A stretch of 9,040 nt of DNA, taken from an uncultured Alistipes sp. (lineage in GTDB: Bacteria > Bacteroidota > Bacteroidia > Bacteroidales > Rikenellaceae). Location: assembly GCA_947173915.1 (NCBI GenBank), contig CAMWGZ010000045.1, positions 1 through 9,040 on the forward strand, in the 5' to 3' direction. Shown here piece after piece: positions 1 through 7,002 of this stretch. Made by a program: the position numbers and the translations under genes. The notes below the pieces were generated by a model, which was not told the DNA's origin, ran no database searches, and saw only the letters and a list, made by a program, of their open reading frames with translations. Numbering within the stretch: position 1 is the stretch's first letter; the number at the start of each line of letters is the position of its first letter.

Positions 1-44
1 TTTGCGGGGTAAACACAAGTTGCAAACCCTAACTATTGTCCGAT

Positions 45-1493
45 ATGACCCTTACCAACAACGTGATGATCGTCAGACACAAGTTGCTGACCAATCTTAT
101 TAAACTCTGGAAGGAAAATCAGTTGGTCGAGCACATCGACCGCCTCCCGATCGAGCTGAGTCCCCGCAATGCGCGCGTATTGGGACGCTGCTGCGTACAC
201 AAGGAGCGCGCCGTCTGGAAATACAAATCGCTCCCGCTGATGGGCTTCGACATGTCCGACGAGACCGACGAACTCACGCCCCTCTCCGAATATGCGAAAA
301 AGGCACTCGAACGTAAGGGCAAGGAGCTGAAGGAAAACATTCTCTGCGTAATCGACGAGGCTTGCTCGTCGTGCGTGCAGACCAACTACGAGATTACCAA
401 CCTCTGCAAGGGCTGCGTCGCCCGCAGCTGCGCCTCGAACTGCCCGAAGGGAGCCATCGAGTTCAACCGCGCCGGCAAGGCGGTCATCAACCACGAGAAG
501 TGTATCAGCTGCGGCATCTGCCACAGCAGCTGCCCCTACCACGCAATCGTCTATATGCCCGTCCCCTGCGAGGAGGCCTGCCCCGTGAAGGCCATTACCA
601 AGGACGAGCGCGGCATCGAGCACATCGACGAGAGCAAGTGCATCTACTGCGGCAAATGTCTGAACAGCTGCCCGTTCGGTGCTATCTTCGAGGTATCGCA
701 GGTATTCGACGTGCTGCAGCGCCTGCGCGACGGCGAGAAGATCGTCGCCATCGTCGCTCCGGCCATCCTGGGACAGTACAGCGCTCCGACCGACAAGGTG
801 TACGGCGCCATCAAGGCGATCGGCTTTACCGACGTGATCGAGGTGGCCCAGGGTGCGATGGAGACCATCCGCCACGAAGGTACGGAGCTGGGCGAGAAGC
901 TGGCCGAGGGTCAGCCTTTCATGACCACCTCCTGCTGCCCCTCCTACATTGAGCTGACGCGCAAGCACATTCCCGAGATGCAAAAATATGTTTCGGACAC
1001 CGGCTCGCCGATGTATTACACCGCCCGCATCGCCAAGGAGAAATACCCCGATGCGCAGGTGGTCTTCATCGGCCCGTGCGTGGCCAAGCGCAAGGAGGCA
1101 CGCCGCGACGAGTGCGTCGATTTCGTCCTCACGTTCGAGGAGGTAAACTCCATCTTCGACGGCATGGGCATCGAAATCGAGAACACCGATCCGTTCGCCA
1201 TCCCCTTCGTTTCGAGCCAGGCGGCCCACAGCTTCGCACAGGCCGGCGGTGTGATGGGTGCCGTGCAGCTCTTCCTGGCCGACAACAACAAACCGCAGAT
1301 CAACGGCATCCAGGTGGCCAACCTGAACAAGAAGAACGTAAGCCTGCTGCGCGCCTACGCCAAATCGGGCAAGGCTCCGGCCCAGTTCATCGAGGTCATG
1401 GCCTGCGAAGGAGGCTGCATCACGGGTCCCAGCACCCACAGCCTGCACGACAACGGCAAACGCCAGTTCGCCAAGGAGCTGGCAAAACGCTAA
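45..1493 (+). CDS. [FeFe] hydrogenase, group B type (catalytic subunit)
   Basis: Cytoplasmic iron-sulfur enzyme expected to catalyse reversible proton reduction to H2, probably with ferredoxin as electron partner. Numbered from ATG 45 (482 aa). The three H-cluster motifs are present: TSCCP with Cys297/Cys298 (first the likely proton-relay Cys, second a ligand), GPCVAK with Cys345, and ACEGGC with Cys454/Cys458. GPC instead of MPC, and EGGCITGP instead of the group A ending, point to group B (the TIGR04105-like family). Upstream are two ferredoxin-type motifs (Cys153/156/159/163 and Cys199/202/205/209), a CEEAC pair (175/179), and a six-Cys cluster (107, 110, 121, 124, 129, 133). No signal peptide or membrane segment is seen. 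A TTG at 36 is in frame, and the frame is closed upstream by TAA at 30-32; I prefer ATG 45 because the protein then begins MTLTNN, as I recall for relatives. It is followed by hydE, hydG and hydF, which supports an active H-cluster. Group assignment is from motif recognition, not a search. Confidence 0.93.
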   Translation: MTLTNNVMIVRHKLLTNLIKLWKENQLVEHIDRLPIELSPRNARVLGRCCVHKERAVWKYKSLPLMGFDMSDETDELTPLSEYAKKALERKGKELKENILCVIDEACSSCVQTNYEITNLCKGCVARSCASNCPKGAIEFNRAGKAVINHEKCISCGICHSSCPYHAIVYMPVPCEEACPVKAITKDERGIEHIDESKCIYCGKCLNSCPFGAIFEVSQVFDVLQRLRDGEKIVAIVAPAILGQYSAPTDKVYGAIKAIGFTDVIEVAQGAMETIRHEGTELGEKLAEGQPFMTTSCCPSYIELTRKHIPEMQKYVSDTGSPMYYTARIAKEKYPDAQVVFIGPCVAKRKEARRDECVDFVLTFEEVNSIFDGMGIEIENTDPFAIPFVSSQAAHSFAQAGGVMGAVQLFLADNNKPQINGIQVANLNKKNVSLLRAYAKSGKAPAQFIEVMACEGGCITGPSTHSLHDNGKRQFAKELAKR

Positions 1494-1502
1494 AGCGGAA
1501 TC

Positions 1503-2546
1503 ATGGAACGACTCGTCGATCGGCTGGCACGCGAGCAGACCCTTCCTGCGGAAGAATTGCGGCATCTGCTGAACGACCTCGATTCCGAAACCCAAGCCTA
1601 TCTGCACCGGGCGGCCTGTAAGGTCGCCCGTGCGCATTTCGGCAGGGAGATTTACATTCGGGGCCTGATCGAGATCGGCAACATCTGCCGCAACGACTGC
1701 CGCTACTGCGGCATCCGGCGCAGCAACCGCTGCGTGGAGCGCTACCGGCTCTCGCCCGAGACCATCCTCTCCTGCTGCGAAGAGGGATACCGGCTCGGCC
1801 TGCGCACCTTCGTGTTGCAGGGAGGCGAGGATCCGGCGTTCGATGACCGGACGCTGACCGCCCTGCTGGGCGAGATCCGCCGCCGCTGGCCGGAGTGCGC
1901 CGTGACGCTCTCGCTGGGCGAACGTCCGGAGACATCCTACCGCGCACTCTTCGAGGCGGGCGCACGCCGCTACCTGCTGCGGCACGAGACCATCGACACG
2001 GCGCACTACCGCCTGCTGCACCCCGAGGAGATGTCGCTCGAACACCGGCTGGAGTGTCTGCGCGCCCTCAAGCGGATCGGATTCCAGACCGGCACGGGCA
2101 TCATGGTCGGCTCCCCGGAACAGACGGTCGATCACATCGTGAAGGACCTGCTCTTCATGCGCGAATTCCGCCCCCAGATGATCGGCATCGGTCCGTTCAT
2201 CCCCCAGCACGACACCCCCTTCGGCACGGAGCCGGCCGGCAGTGCGGAGCGCACGCTGGTCCTCATCTCGATCCTGCGGCTGATGCACCCCGCGGCACTC
2301 ATTCCCTCGACCACGGCGCTGGCCACCCTCTCGGAAGAGGGCCGCACACGGGGCATTCTGGCAGGAGCGAATGTCGTGATGCCCAACCTCTCGCCGCCGG
2401 CCGAACGAGCGAAGTACGCACTCTACGAGGGAAAGGCCGCTTCCGGAGCCGAAGCGGCCGAGGGCGTGGAACTGCTGCGCCGGCAGCTGGAAGGCATCGG
2501 CTACCGCATCTCCCCCTCCAGAGGCGACTACGGCGAGCGGCCCTAA
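1503..2546 (+). CDS. hydE: [FeFe] hydrogenase H-cluster maturase HydE (radical SAM)
   Basis: Radical SAM enzyme of [FeFe] hydrogenase maturation; in current models it acts on the Fe(CO)2(CN)-cysteine product of HydG on the way to the [2Fe] subcluster. The protein has 347 aa, normal for HydE. The radical SAM signature CxxxCxxC lies at Cys62, Cys66 and Cys69 within RGLIEIGNICRNDCRYCGIR, followed by the GGED loop (107-110) of the SAM-binding core. GTGIMVGSPEQT (196-207), GIGPFIPQHDTPF (228-240) and the MPNLSP segment (293-298) are typical of HydE and of its BioB/HydE relatives. The usual C-terminal Cx7CxxC that binds a second, dispensable cluster is absent; the equivalent positions are about Ala313, Gly321 and Leu324. 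The gene starts 9 bases after the hydrogenase stop, so it is very probably cotranscribed. Neighbours exclude biotin synthase or PylB as alternatives. Confidence 0.95.
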   Translation: MERLVDRLAREQTLPAEELRHLLNDLDSETQAYLHRAACKVARAHFGREIYIRGLIEIGNICRNDCRYCGIRRSNRCVERYRLSPETILSCCEEGYRLGLRTFVLQGGEDPAFDDRTLTALLGEIRRRWPECAVTLSLGERPETSYRALFEAGARRYLLRHETIDTAHYRLLHPEEMSLEHRLECLRALKRIGFQTGTGIMVGSPEQTVDHIVKDLLFMREFRPQMIGIGPFIPQHDTPFGTEPAGSAERTLVLISILRLMHPAALIPSTTALATLSEEGRTRGILAGANVVMPNLSPPAERAKYALYEGKAASGAEAAEGVELLRRQLEGIGYRISPSRGDYGERP

Positions 2547-2558
2547 CGACAATATTTC

Positions 2559-2603
2559 GCGGACGGGTTCCGTTCGATCCTCAAAGATCGCCCCGCACCG
2601 TCC
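2559..2603 (+). other. Structured spacer between hydE and hydG
   Basis: The 151-base hydE-hydG gap is the longest in the operon. It contains nested inverted repeats: GGACGG (2561-2566) pairs with CCGTCC (2598-2603), and CGATC (2575-2579) pairs with GATCG (2586-2590), giving one interrupted hairpin in the transcript. There is no T-run, so it is not a standard terminator, and no TAnnTTTG promoter is seen in the gap. The remainder (2604-2697) becomes A-rich just before hydG. Function unknown; RNA processing or an attenuator is possible. Confidence 0.35.
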
Positions 2604-2697
2604 GGCCGCAAACGAACGAAAAGAGAAAACACCTGCTCCGCCCTCTCCGGGAGCGGGAAACGAGACAACGAATCAAAAAATAAAAAGAGACCGACAT

Positions 2698-4116
2698 ATG
2701 TACCAAGTCGCATCATCCAAAGCCGAGGAGTTCATCCACGACGGCGAAATCGTCGAGACGCTGGCCTACGCCCGTGACAACCGCACGAACCGTCCTCTGA
2801 TCGAGGAGATTCTCCGCAAAGCCTCCGCAGGCAAGGGGGTCACGCACCGCGAGGCGGCCGTGCTGCTCGAATGCGAGCTGGAGGACCTGAACCGCGAAAT
2901 GTTCGACCTTGCCCGGCAGATCAAGCAGAAGCTCTACGGCAACCGAATCGTCATGTTCGCCCCGCTCTACCTGTCGAACTACTGCGTGAACGGCTGCGTC
3001 TATTGCCCCTACCATCTCAAGAACAAGACGATCCCGCGCCACAAGCTGACGCAGGAGGAGATCCGCCGCGAAGTGATCGCCCTGCAGGACATGGGCCACA
3101 AGCGCCTGGCGCTCGAAGCGGGCGAGGATCCGCGCAACAACCCGATCGAATACATCCTCGAATCGATCGACACCATCTATTCGATTCATCACAAGAACGG
3201 GGCGATCCGCCGCGTGAACGTCAATATCGCCGCCACGACGGTCGAGAACTACCGCCGCCTGCGCGACGCGGGAATCGGCACCTACATCCTCTTCCAGGAG
3301 ACCTACAACAAAGCCTCCTACGAGGCGCTACACCCCACCGGCCCCAAAAGCGACTACGCCTACCACACCGAGGCGATGGACCGCGCGATGGAGGGCGGGA
3401 TCGACGACGTGGGCCTCGGCGTGCTGTTCGGACTGAACACCTACCGCTACGACTTCACGGGCCTGCTGATGCACGCCGAGCACCTCGAAGCACGCTTCGG
3501 CGTGGGACCCCACACCATCAGCGTGCCGCGCATCTGCCCGGCCGACGACATCGACACGAAGGATTTCCCCGATGCCATCTCGGACGAGACGTTCCGCAAG
3601 ATCGTCGCCGTGATCCGCATCGCGGTCCCCTACACCGGCATGATCGTCTCCACGCGCGAATCGCAGCGCTCGCGCGAGCAGGTGCTCGACATCGGCATCT
3701 CCCAGATCAGCGGCGGCTCGCGCACCAGCGTGGGCGGCTATGCCGGCACGACTCCGGCCGATCAGGACTCTTCGCAGTTCGACGTGAGCGACCACCGCTC
3801 CCTCGACGAGATCGTCCGCTGGCTACTCGAACTGGGCTACGTGCCCAGCTTCTGCACGGCCTGCTACCGCGAGGGGCGCACGGGCGACCGGTTCATGTCG
3901 CTCGTGAAGCGGGGGCTGATCGCCAACTGCTGCACGCCGAATGCGCTGATGACCCTCAAGGAGTACCTGACCGACTACGCCTCGCCCGAAACCCGGGCCG
4001 CCGGCGAGCGGATGATCGCCCGCGAGGTGCCCCTGCTGCCGAGCGACCGCATCCGCGCGCTCACGGAGCGCCACCTGGAGGAGATCGCCGCAGGCAAACG
4101 AGATTTCCGGTTCTAA
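2698..4116 (+). CDS. hydG: [FeFe] hydrogenase H-cluster maturase HydG (tyrosine lyase)
   Basis: Radical SAM tyrosine lyase that cleaves tyrosine to p-cresol and dehydroglycine, the latter giving CO and CN- on a special Fe site; it supplies the Fe(CO)(CN) units of the H-cluster. The 472-aa length is typical. The radical SAM Cys triad is Cys96, Cys100, Cys103 (YCVNGCVYCPYH). The auxiliary cluster motif CX2CX22C is complete at Cys386, Cys389 and Cys412, inside FCTACYREGRTGDRFM and NCCTPNALMTLKEYL. This C-terminal motif separates HydG from the thiamine enzyme ThiH, which lacks it. GEDP (142-145) lies in the SAM region. ATG 2698 is preceded by an A-rich stretch, normal for Bacteroidetes. It lies between hydE and hydF on the same strand, 12 bases before hydF. 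Confidence 0.96.
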   Translation: MYQVASSKAEEFIHDGEIVETLAYARDNRTNRPLIEEILRKASAGKGVTHREAAVLLECELEDLNREMFDLARQIKQKLYGNRIVMFAPLYLSNYCVNGCVYCPYHLKNKTIPRHKLTQEEIRREVIALQDMGHKRLALEAGEDPRNNPIEYILESIDTIYSIHHKNGAIRRVNVNIAATTVENYRRLRDAGIGTYILFQETYNKASYEALHPTGPKSDYAYHTEAMDRAMEGGIDDVGLGVLFGLNTYRYDFTGLLMHAEHLEARFGVGPHTISVPRICPADDIDTKDFPDAISDETFRKIVAVIRIAVPYTGMIVSTRESQRSREQVLDIGISQISGGSRTSVGGYAGTTPADQDSSQFDVSDHRSLDEIVRWLLELGYVPSFCTACYREGRTGDRFMSLVKRGLIANCCTPNALMTLKEYLTDYASPETRAAGERMIAREVPLLPSDRIRALTERHLEEIAAGKRDFRF

Positions 4117-4128
4117 TCCCGCCACACG

Positions 4129-5313
4129 ATGAACGCCTCCGCCCCCCGCGCCGAACGGCTCCACATAGCCATCTACGGCCGACGCAACAGCGGCAAATCG
4201 TCGCTCGTAAACGCCCTCACGGGCCAATGCAACGCCATCGTCTCCGACACGCCGGGCACCACGACCGACCCGGTGCTGAAGGCGATGGAGATCCCCGGAC
4301 TGGGTCCCTGCGTCCTGATCGACACCCCGGGTTTCGACGACGAAGGGCCACTCGGTGCCCTGCGCGTCGAGCAGAGCCGCAAGATACTCGACAAGACCGA
4401 CCTGGCCATCCTGCTCCTCGCGGGCGAAGAGCCGCTCGACGATGAGATCGAATGGCTCCGCACGCTCGACGGACGACGCATCCCGACGGTCGTGGTCCGC
4501 AGCAAGGCCGACCTCGGCACTGCGGGCGAAAGCGCCCCCGCCGCCGACCTGCCCGGCCACCGGACGCTGCGCCTGAGCGCCACAACCGGCGAGGGGATCG
4601 CCGCCCTGCGCGAAGAGCTGATCCGCAACCTGCCGGAAGACTACAACCGGGCCGAGATCACGGCCGGGCTGGCTGCTGCGGGCGACCTCGTGCTGCTCCT
4701 CATGCCGCAGGATGCCCAGGCTCCGAAGGGCCGCCTCATCCTGCCGCAGGTGCAGACCATCCGCGAACTGCTCGACAAGCAGTGCCGCGTGGTCTGCTGC
4801 ACCCCCGAGCAGCTCGAAGGCACGCTCGCCTCGCTCGTCGCCCCGCCGAAACTGATCATCACCGACTCGCAGGTCTTCGCCAAGGCCTATGCACTCAAGC
4901 CGGAGGCGAGTCTGCTGACCTCCTTCTCGGTGCTTTTCGCCCGCTACAAGGGCGACATCGACTACTTCGTCGCGGGAGCCGAGGCCATTGCCCGCCTGCG
5001 GGAGGAGTCCCGCGTGCTGATCGCCGAGGCCTGCACGCACGCCCCCCTGAGCGAGGACATCGGGCGGGTCAAGATCCCCGCCCTGCTCCGCAAACGGGTC
5101 GGTCCCGGACTGCGGATCGACATCGTCGGCGGCACCGACTTCCCGGAGGACCTCACGCCTTACGACCTGATCATCCACTGCGGAGCCTGCATGTTCAACC
5201 GGCGGCACGTGCTCAGCCGCGTGGAGCGTGCCCGCACGCAAGGCATTCCGATGACCAATTACGGTGTCGCTATCGCCGCCCTGCAAGGCATTCTCGACAA
5301 GATCGAATACTGA
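4129..5313 (+). CDS. hydF: [FeFe] hydrogenase H-cluster maturation GTPase HydF
   Basis: Scaffold GTPase that carries the [2Fe] precursor and transfers it to the apo-hydrogenase. The 394-aa protein has an N-terminal TRAFAC-type GTPase domain: P-loop GRRNSGKS (17-24), a switch region with TTTD (44-47), DTPG (65-68), and SKAD (125-128) at the place of the usual NKxD. A dimerization domain follows. The C-terminal cluster-binding domain has CTH (Cys302, His304) and HCGAC (His350, Cys351, Cys354), the CxH...HCxxC signature that holds the [4Fe-4S] cluster in HydF. The segment VTNYG-like TNYGVAIA near the end (376-383) is also typical of the family. It starts 12 bases after hydG and ends the operon ahead of a strong hairpin. 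The Ser in the G4 motif is a departure from the consensus but GTP binding is still expected. Confidence 0.95.
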   Translation: MNASAPRAERLHIAIYGRRNSGKSSLVNALTGQCNAIVSDTPGTTTDPVLKAMEIPGLGPCVLIDTPGFDDEGPLGALRVEQSRKILDKTDLAILLLAGEEPLDDEIEWLRTLDGRRIPTVVVRSKADLGTAGESAPAADLPGHRTLRLSATTGEGIAALREELIRNLPEDYNRAEITAGLAAAGDLVLLLMPQDAQAPKGRLILPQVQTIRELLDKQCRVVCCTPEQLEGTLASLVAPPKLIITDSQVFAKAYALKPEASLLTSFSVLFARYKGDIDYFVAGAEAIARLREESRVLIAEACTHAPLSEDIGRVKIPALLRKRVGPGLRIDIVGGTDFPEDLTPYDLIIHCGACMFNRRHVLSRVERARTQGIPMTNYGVAIAALQGILDKIEY

Positions 5314-5350
5314 CCCGCACAGCGACGGCCCGCTCCGTCCGTCCAACGAA

Positions 5351-5382
5351 AAATCGCCCGTCCTGAGAAGGACGGGCGATTT
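5351..5382. terminator. Bidirectional intrinsic terminator between hydF and the DHOD-like gene
   Basis: A perfect 14-bp stem: AAATCGCCCGTCCT (5351-5364), loop GAGA, AGGACGGGCGATTT (5369-5382). It lies 37 bases after the hydF stop and 25 bases beyond the stop of the convergent minus-strand gene. The leftward transcript has a run of five U (complement of 5349-5353) after the GC-rich part; the rightward one has a shorter U stretch. It is well placed to end both transcripts. Confidence 0.88.
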
Positions 5383-5407
5383 CGTTATACGCAACCTGCC
5401 GGAACTG

Positions 5408-6385
5408 CTACCAAGCCTCCGACGGGAAATATTTCATGTACTGCACGCGCTGGAAGACCGACGAGGTGTCGCTCTTGAAGTTCAGGCGACCCCGGAACTC
5501 CTCAAGCGAACCGAACCCCTGCCGCTCGGCCCAGCGGTCGATGAATTCGTTCATCTCGGCGATCGCACCGAACCCGTTCTTGTGCAATGCCGTACACACC
5601 TGCACGGCATGAGCGCCGCACAGCAGCGCCTTGACCGCCGCTTCGCCGTCGTGCACGCCGGTCGAAACGGCCAGGTCGAGCTGCGGCAGCACGGCCGAGC
5701 AGATCGCCGCCGTGCGCAGCACGTTGCGCAGTTCGGCCGCCTCGCTGTAAGGCGAACTCTCCACGAAGGCCATCTGCTCGATATTCACGTCAGGCTCGAA
5801 GAAACGGTTGAAGAAGACCACGCCCCGCGCCCCGCGCCCGAGCAGCTGGTTCGACAGCGAGAAGACGTTGGTCAGGCGCATGGGCAGCTTGATCGACACG
5901 GGAATCCCCACCGCCTTCACGACCCGCTCGACGATGGCGGCATAGCGCTGCTCCAGCTCGCGGGCACCGGTATGAACCTCCGTCGGCTGGATGAAGATAT
6001 TGAGCTCCAGCGCCGAAGCACCCGCCCGGGCCATCATCGAGGCATACTCGATCCAGTCGCTGCTGTCGGCCACACAGTTGATGCTGGCGATCACGGGCAA
6101 CCCCGTACACTCGCGGGCCTCGCCTACCAGACGCAGGAATCCGGCCTTGTAGTCCTCGCCGAGATAACGCTGCAAATAGACATCCGCATCGCCGTAAGCC
6201 GAATCGGAGACCGCATCGAGCGCCGCGGCATGGTGCAGGATCTGCTCCTCGAAGATGGACTTCAGCACCACCGCGCCGGCCCCGTTAGCGGCGCACTGCT
6301 CGATGTTGCGGACTGTGGAGGTGTAGGGCGAACTGCTGACGATAATCGGACTGGCGAGTTCCAGTCCCAGGTATTTGGCTTGCAT
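5408..6385 (-). CDS. Dihydroorotate dehydrogenase-like flavoprotein
   Basis: A 325-aa predicted TIM-barrel FMN protein of the DHOD-like family (cd04739-type), substrate unknown. Visible family features: the N-terminal LASPIIVSSSP (10-20), Lys42 in VLKSIFEEQI, Asn103 in ASIN, Asn129 in LELN, Lys166 in SIKLP, Asn193 in FFNRF, and a phosphate-binding region STGVHDG (241-247) with GAHAVQVCTAL (257-267). In true pyrimidine enzymes the loop after the barrel-strand Asn carries a catalytic Cys or Ser (NxSCPN). Here the loop reads NIFIQPTEVHTG, without Cys or Ser, so classical dihydroorotate oxidation is doubtful and the symbol pyrD is not given. The ATG at 6385 sits about 30 bases downstream of a good promoter. 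It is transcribed toward hydF and separated from it by a terminator, so any link with the hydrogenase is only positional. Confidence 0.85.
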   Translation of the reverse strand: MQAKYLGLELASPIIVSSSPYTSTVRNIEQCAANGAGAVVLKSIFEEQILHHAAALDAVSDSAYGDADVYLQRYLGEDYKAGFLRLVGEARECTGLPVIASINCVADSSDWIEYASMMARAGASALELNIFIQPTEVHTGARELEQRYAAIVERVVKAVGIPVSIKLPMRLTNVFSLSNQLLGRGARGVVFFNRFFEPDVNIEQMAFVESSPYSEAAELRNVLRTAAICSAVLPQLDLAVSTGVHDGEAAVKALLCGAHAVQVCTALHKNGFGAIAEMNEFIDRWAERQGFGSLEEFRGRLNFKSDTSSVFQRVQYMKYFPSEAW

Positions 6386-6419
6386 CGTTTTTCCGTTTTA
6401 AACATTCGATTTCGACTTC

Positions 6420-6450
6420 GAAATATACGCAAAATCCGTGACTTTTCAAA
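6420..6450 (-). promoter_or_regulatory. Bacteroidetes-type promoter of the DHOD-like gene
   Basis: On the minus strand a -33 element TTTG (6450-6447) is followed after 19 bases by TATATTTC (6427-6420), which matches the -7 consensus TAnnTTTG in all but the last base. The start site would fall near 6415, giving a leader of about 30 bases before the ATG at 6385. Confidence 0.65.
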
Positions 6451-6488
6451 CCCCGGGAGGAAAAAGAGAGACAAACTCAGGCAGAGCG

Positions 6489-6511
6489 GTATAAATATAG
6501 ATTGTTTATAC
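6489..6511. repeat. AT-rich inverted repeat, possible operator
   Basis: Perfect 7-bp inverted repeat GTATAAA (6489-6495) and TTTATAC (6505-6511) with a 9-base spacer, in the intergenic stretch between the lipoprotein terminator and the DHOD-like promoter. It lies about 40 bases upstream of that promoter. A dimeric regulator site is possible; no regulator is encoded nearby. The rest of 6451-6545 shows no gene. Confidence 0.3.
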
Positions 6512-6545
6512 AAATTTTAGCTTCAAGGATCTACGACGATTCCAA

Positions 6546-6577
6546 AGCCATAACCTGACCGAAATCAGGCTATGGCT
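6546..6577 (-). terminator. Intrinsic terminator of the lipoprotein gene
   Basis: Minus-strand transcript forms a 13-bp stem, AGCCATAGCCUGA (6577-6565) with UCAGGUUAUGGCU (6558-6546), containing one G-U pair and a six-base loop. It starts 11 bases beyond the lipoprotein stop codon and is followed by UUUGG, a short U stretch. Position supports a terminator; the weak U-tract lowers certainty. Confidence 0.7.
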
Positions 6578-6588
6578 CGAAAACAGAG

Positions 6589-6954
6589 TTATTCGACGAA
6601 TTCGACAACCTGACCGTAGGTAGTGACAACCGTCTTCCAGTAGAATGGAGCAACACCGCGCTGTTTTACTTCGGTTGTCGTGTTGATAATGGCCTGCGAT
6701 CCCGTGAGGTTCGCATTCTTTACCATGTTGGCATAGGCATTAGCACGAACCGATTTCCCCGATACGCCACCTATTCCGAAAACTCGTGCAACCTTAGACG
6801 AACCTTCAACCGTACCAACAATGCGGTAATTCCTTTGCGCCAGTTCAACATTCGTCTGATTAACATTACGATTGGCTGTCAAGTGTGCATTAGTTGCACA
6901 ACTCGACATCAATCCCATAGCTGCGATAGCAACCACAAATAAAATTTTTTTCAT
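6589..6954 (-). CDS. Small outer-membrane-type lipoprotein, DUF6567-like
   Basis: A 121-aa predicted lipoprotein. From ATG 6954 it begins MKKILFVVAIAAMGLMSSC: two Lys, a hydrophobic core, and a lipobox with Cys19 as the probable acylated residue (signal peptidase II). An in-frame ATG at 6990 would add 12 residues ahead of this signal peptide and is rejected. The mature part contains NVELAQRNYRIVGTVEG, VFGIGG, and NLTGSQAIINTTTEV, a pattern I recognise from small Bacteroidales lipoproteins (DUF6567-like); no biochemical role is known to me. Base composition is visibly less GC-rich than the hydrogenase genes. It lies about 50 bases downstream of the predicted 6S RNA on the same strand, with no clear promoter of its own, so readthrough from the RNA gene may express it. 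A hairpin follows the stop. Confidence 0.8.
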   Translation of the reverse strand: MKKILFVVAIAAMGLMSSCATNAHLTANRNVNQTNVELAQRNYRIVGTVEGSSKVARVFGIGGVSGKSVRANAYANMVKNANLTGSQAIINTTTEVKQRGVAPFYWKTVVTTYGQVVEFVE

Positions 6955-7002
6955 AACAATGAAAATTAAGTCGCCGTCCGACACCAACACGACGGAATCA
7001 TA

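Noticed and set aside
1..44. Promoter of the hydrogenase operon
   Set aside because: TTTG occurs at 1-4, but no TAnnTTTG element follows at 19-21 bases; the true promoter probably lies outside the window.
33..2552. 839-codon open frame on the minus strand opposite the hydrogenase and hydE
   Set aside because: It lies antisense to two clearly recognised genes, its product is low-complexity and Ala/Gly/Arg/Leu rich without domains, and long antisense frames are expected in GC-rich, codon-biased DNA.
2871..5394. Other long frames over hydG and hydF (2871-4445 plus, 3823-5394 minus, 4452-5366 plus)
   Set aside because: Shadows of hydG and hydF; Arg/Pro/His-rich translations with no family features.
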